From assembly GCA_002702965.1 (NCBI GenBank), contig PADE01000018.1, positions 1,487 to 7,289 of the forward strand: a stretch of DNA of 5,803 bases, in the 5' to 3' direction. This DNA comes from Planctomycetaceae bacterium. GTDB lineage: Bacteria > Planctomycetota > Planctomycetia > Pirellulales > Pirellulaceae. This document shows, in pieces, positions 5,548-5,803 of the stretch. A model generated the notes under the pieces. The model was not told the DNA's origin. It did no database searches and saw nothing but the letters and a program-made list of their open reading frames with translations. Made by a program: the position numbers and the translations under genes. Every line of letters starts with the position of its first letter. The first letter of the stretch is position 1.

Positions 5548-5803
5548 GTCCAACCCGCGCCGGCATGGTCCTTCTAGGGTGGGATTGGGACGATGGTTGC
5601 GTGATGTCGCGTCCGCTTGAGCCGACAGCCGGTCCATGGCTTTGTCGGTCCGCATCGGTGCCACCGTACAGCTTTCATTGCATGAGATTGAATCTTATGT
5701 AGTGCACCATGTCGCAGGTCAGGAGGCACCCCCTCCGGTTTCTTTCTCTCCCAAGTGGGTGATCCGTTTGCTCATTGCGGTGGATTGCGCGGATGGAATC
5801 TCG
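5548..5803. other. 3' flank, no supported gene; one frame open to the window edge
   Basis: The plus-strand frame starting at ATG 5636 has no stop through 5803 (56 codons, beginning MALSVRIGATVQLSL). It could be the start of a gene cut by the window edge. It has no Shine-Dalgarno and no recognisable motif, and an open stretch of this length is not rare by chance. A small GGAGG-CACCC-CCTCC hairpin (5722-5736), followed by a pyrimidine-rich tract, lies inside it, which argues mildly against coding. Confidence 0.3.

Overview
This window looks like chromosomal DNA from a moderately GC-rich, Gram-negative-type bacterium. A planctomycete of the Pirellulaceae kind is my best guess. That guess rests on an exported, multi-EF-hand, low-complexity protein beside an HtrA-type protease, widely spaced genes with long leaders, and ribosome binding sites of mixed quality. 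No rRNA or protein allows a firm placement, so the taxonomy is inference. I see no tRNA, rRNA, CRISPR array, insertion sequence or phage gene.

Layout. (1) Positions 18-665, minus strand: an unrecognised protein with a long polar N-terminal part and one C-terminal membrane helix. It has a possible promoter and a conspicuous dyad in its leader. (2) Positions 666-1205: a divergent intergenic region without a convincing gene. (3) Positions 1206-1655, plus: a DksA/TraR-type zinc-finger regulator of RNA polymerase. It keeps both the C4 zinc site and the DxxDxA coiled-coil tip at the spacing of E. coli DksA. (4) Positions 1656-1857: a spacer with a GC-rich hairpin. (5) Positions 1858-2982, plus: an exported HtrA/DegP-like serine protease with an intact His-Asp-Ser triad and a single PDZ domain. 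(6) Positions 2983-3607: a 625-base region holding only a doubtful 41-codon ORF and possible regulatory dyads. (7) Positions 3608-5497, plus: a 629-residue secreted protein with nine EF-hand calcium loops, mostly in pairs, separated by Arg/Gly/Ser-rich linkers built from tandem DNA repeats. A probable terminator follows. (8) Positions 5548-5803: no supported gene, although one frame is open to the window edge.

How the genes might work together. dksA and htrA are co-directional and 202 bases apart, with a hairpin between them. They could be partly co-transcribed or separate units. The pairing of a stringent-response-type transcription factor with an envelope protease would fit a stress-related locus, but this is inference from proximity. 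The EF-hand protein has its own long leader, ribosome binding site and terminator, so it is probably a separate unit. It is the most unusual item here: an exported calcium-binding polyampholyte whose linkers resemble RGG boxes and appear to be lengthening by tandem duplication.
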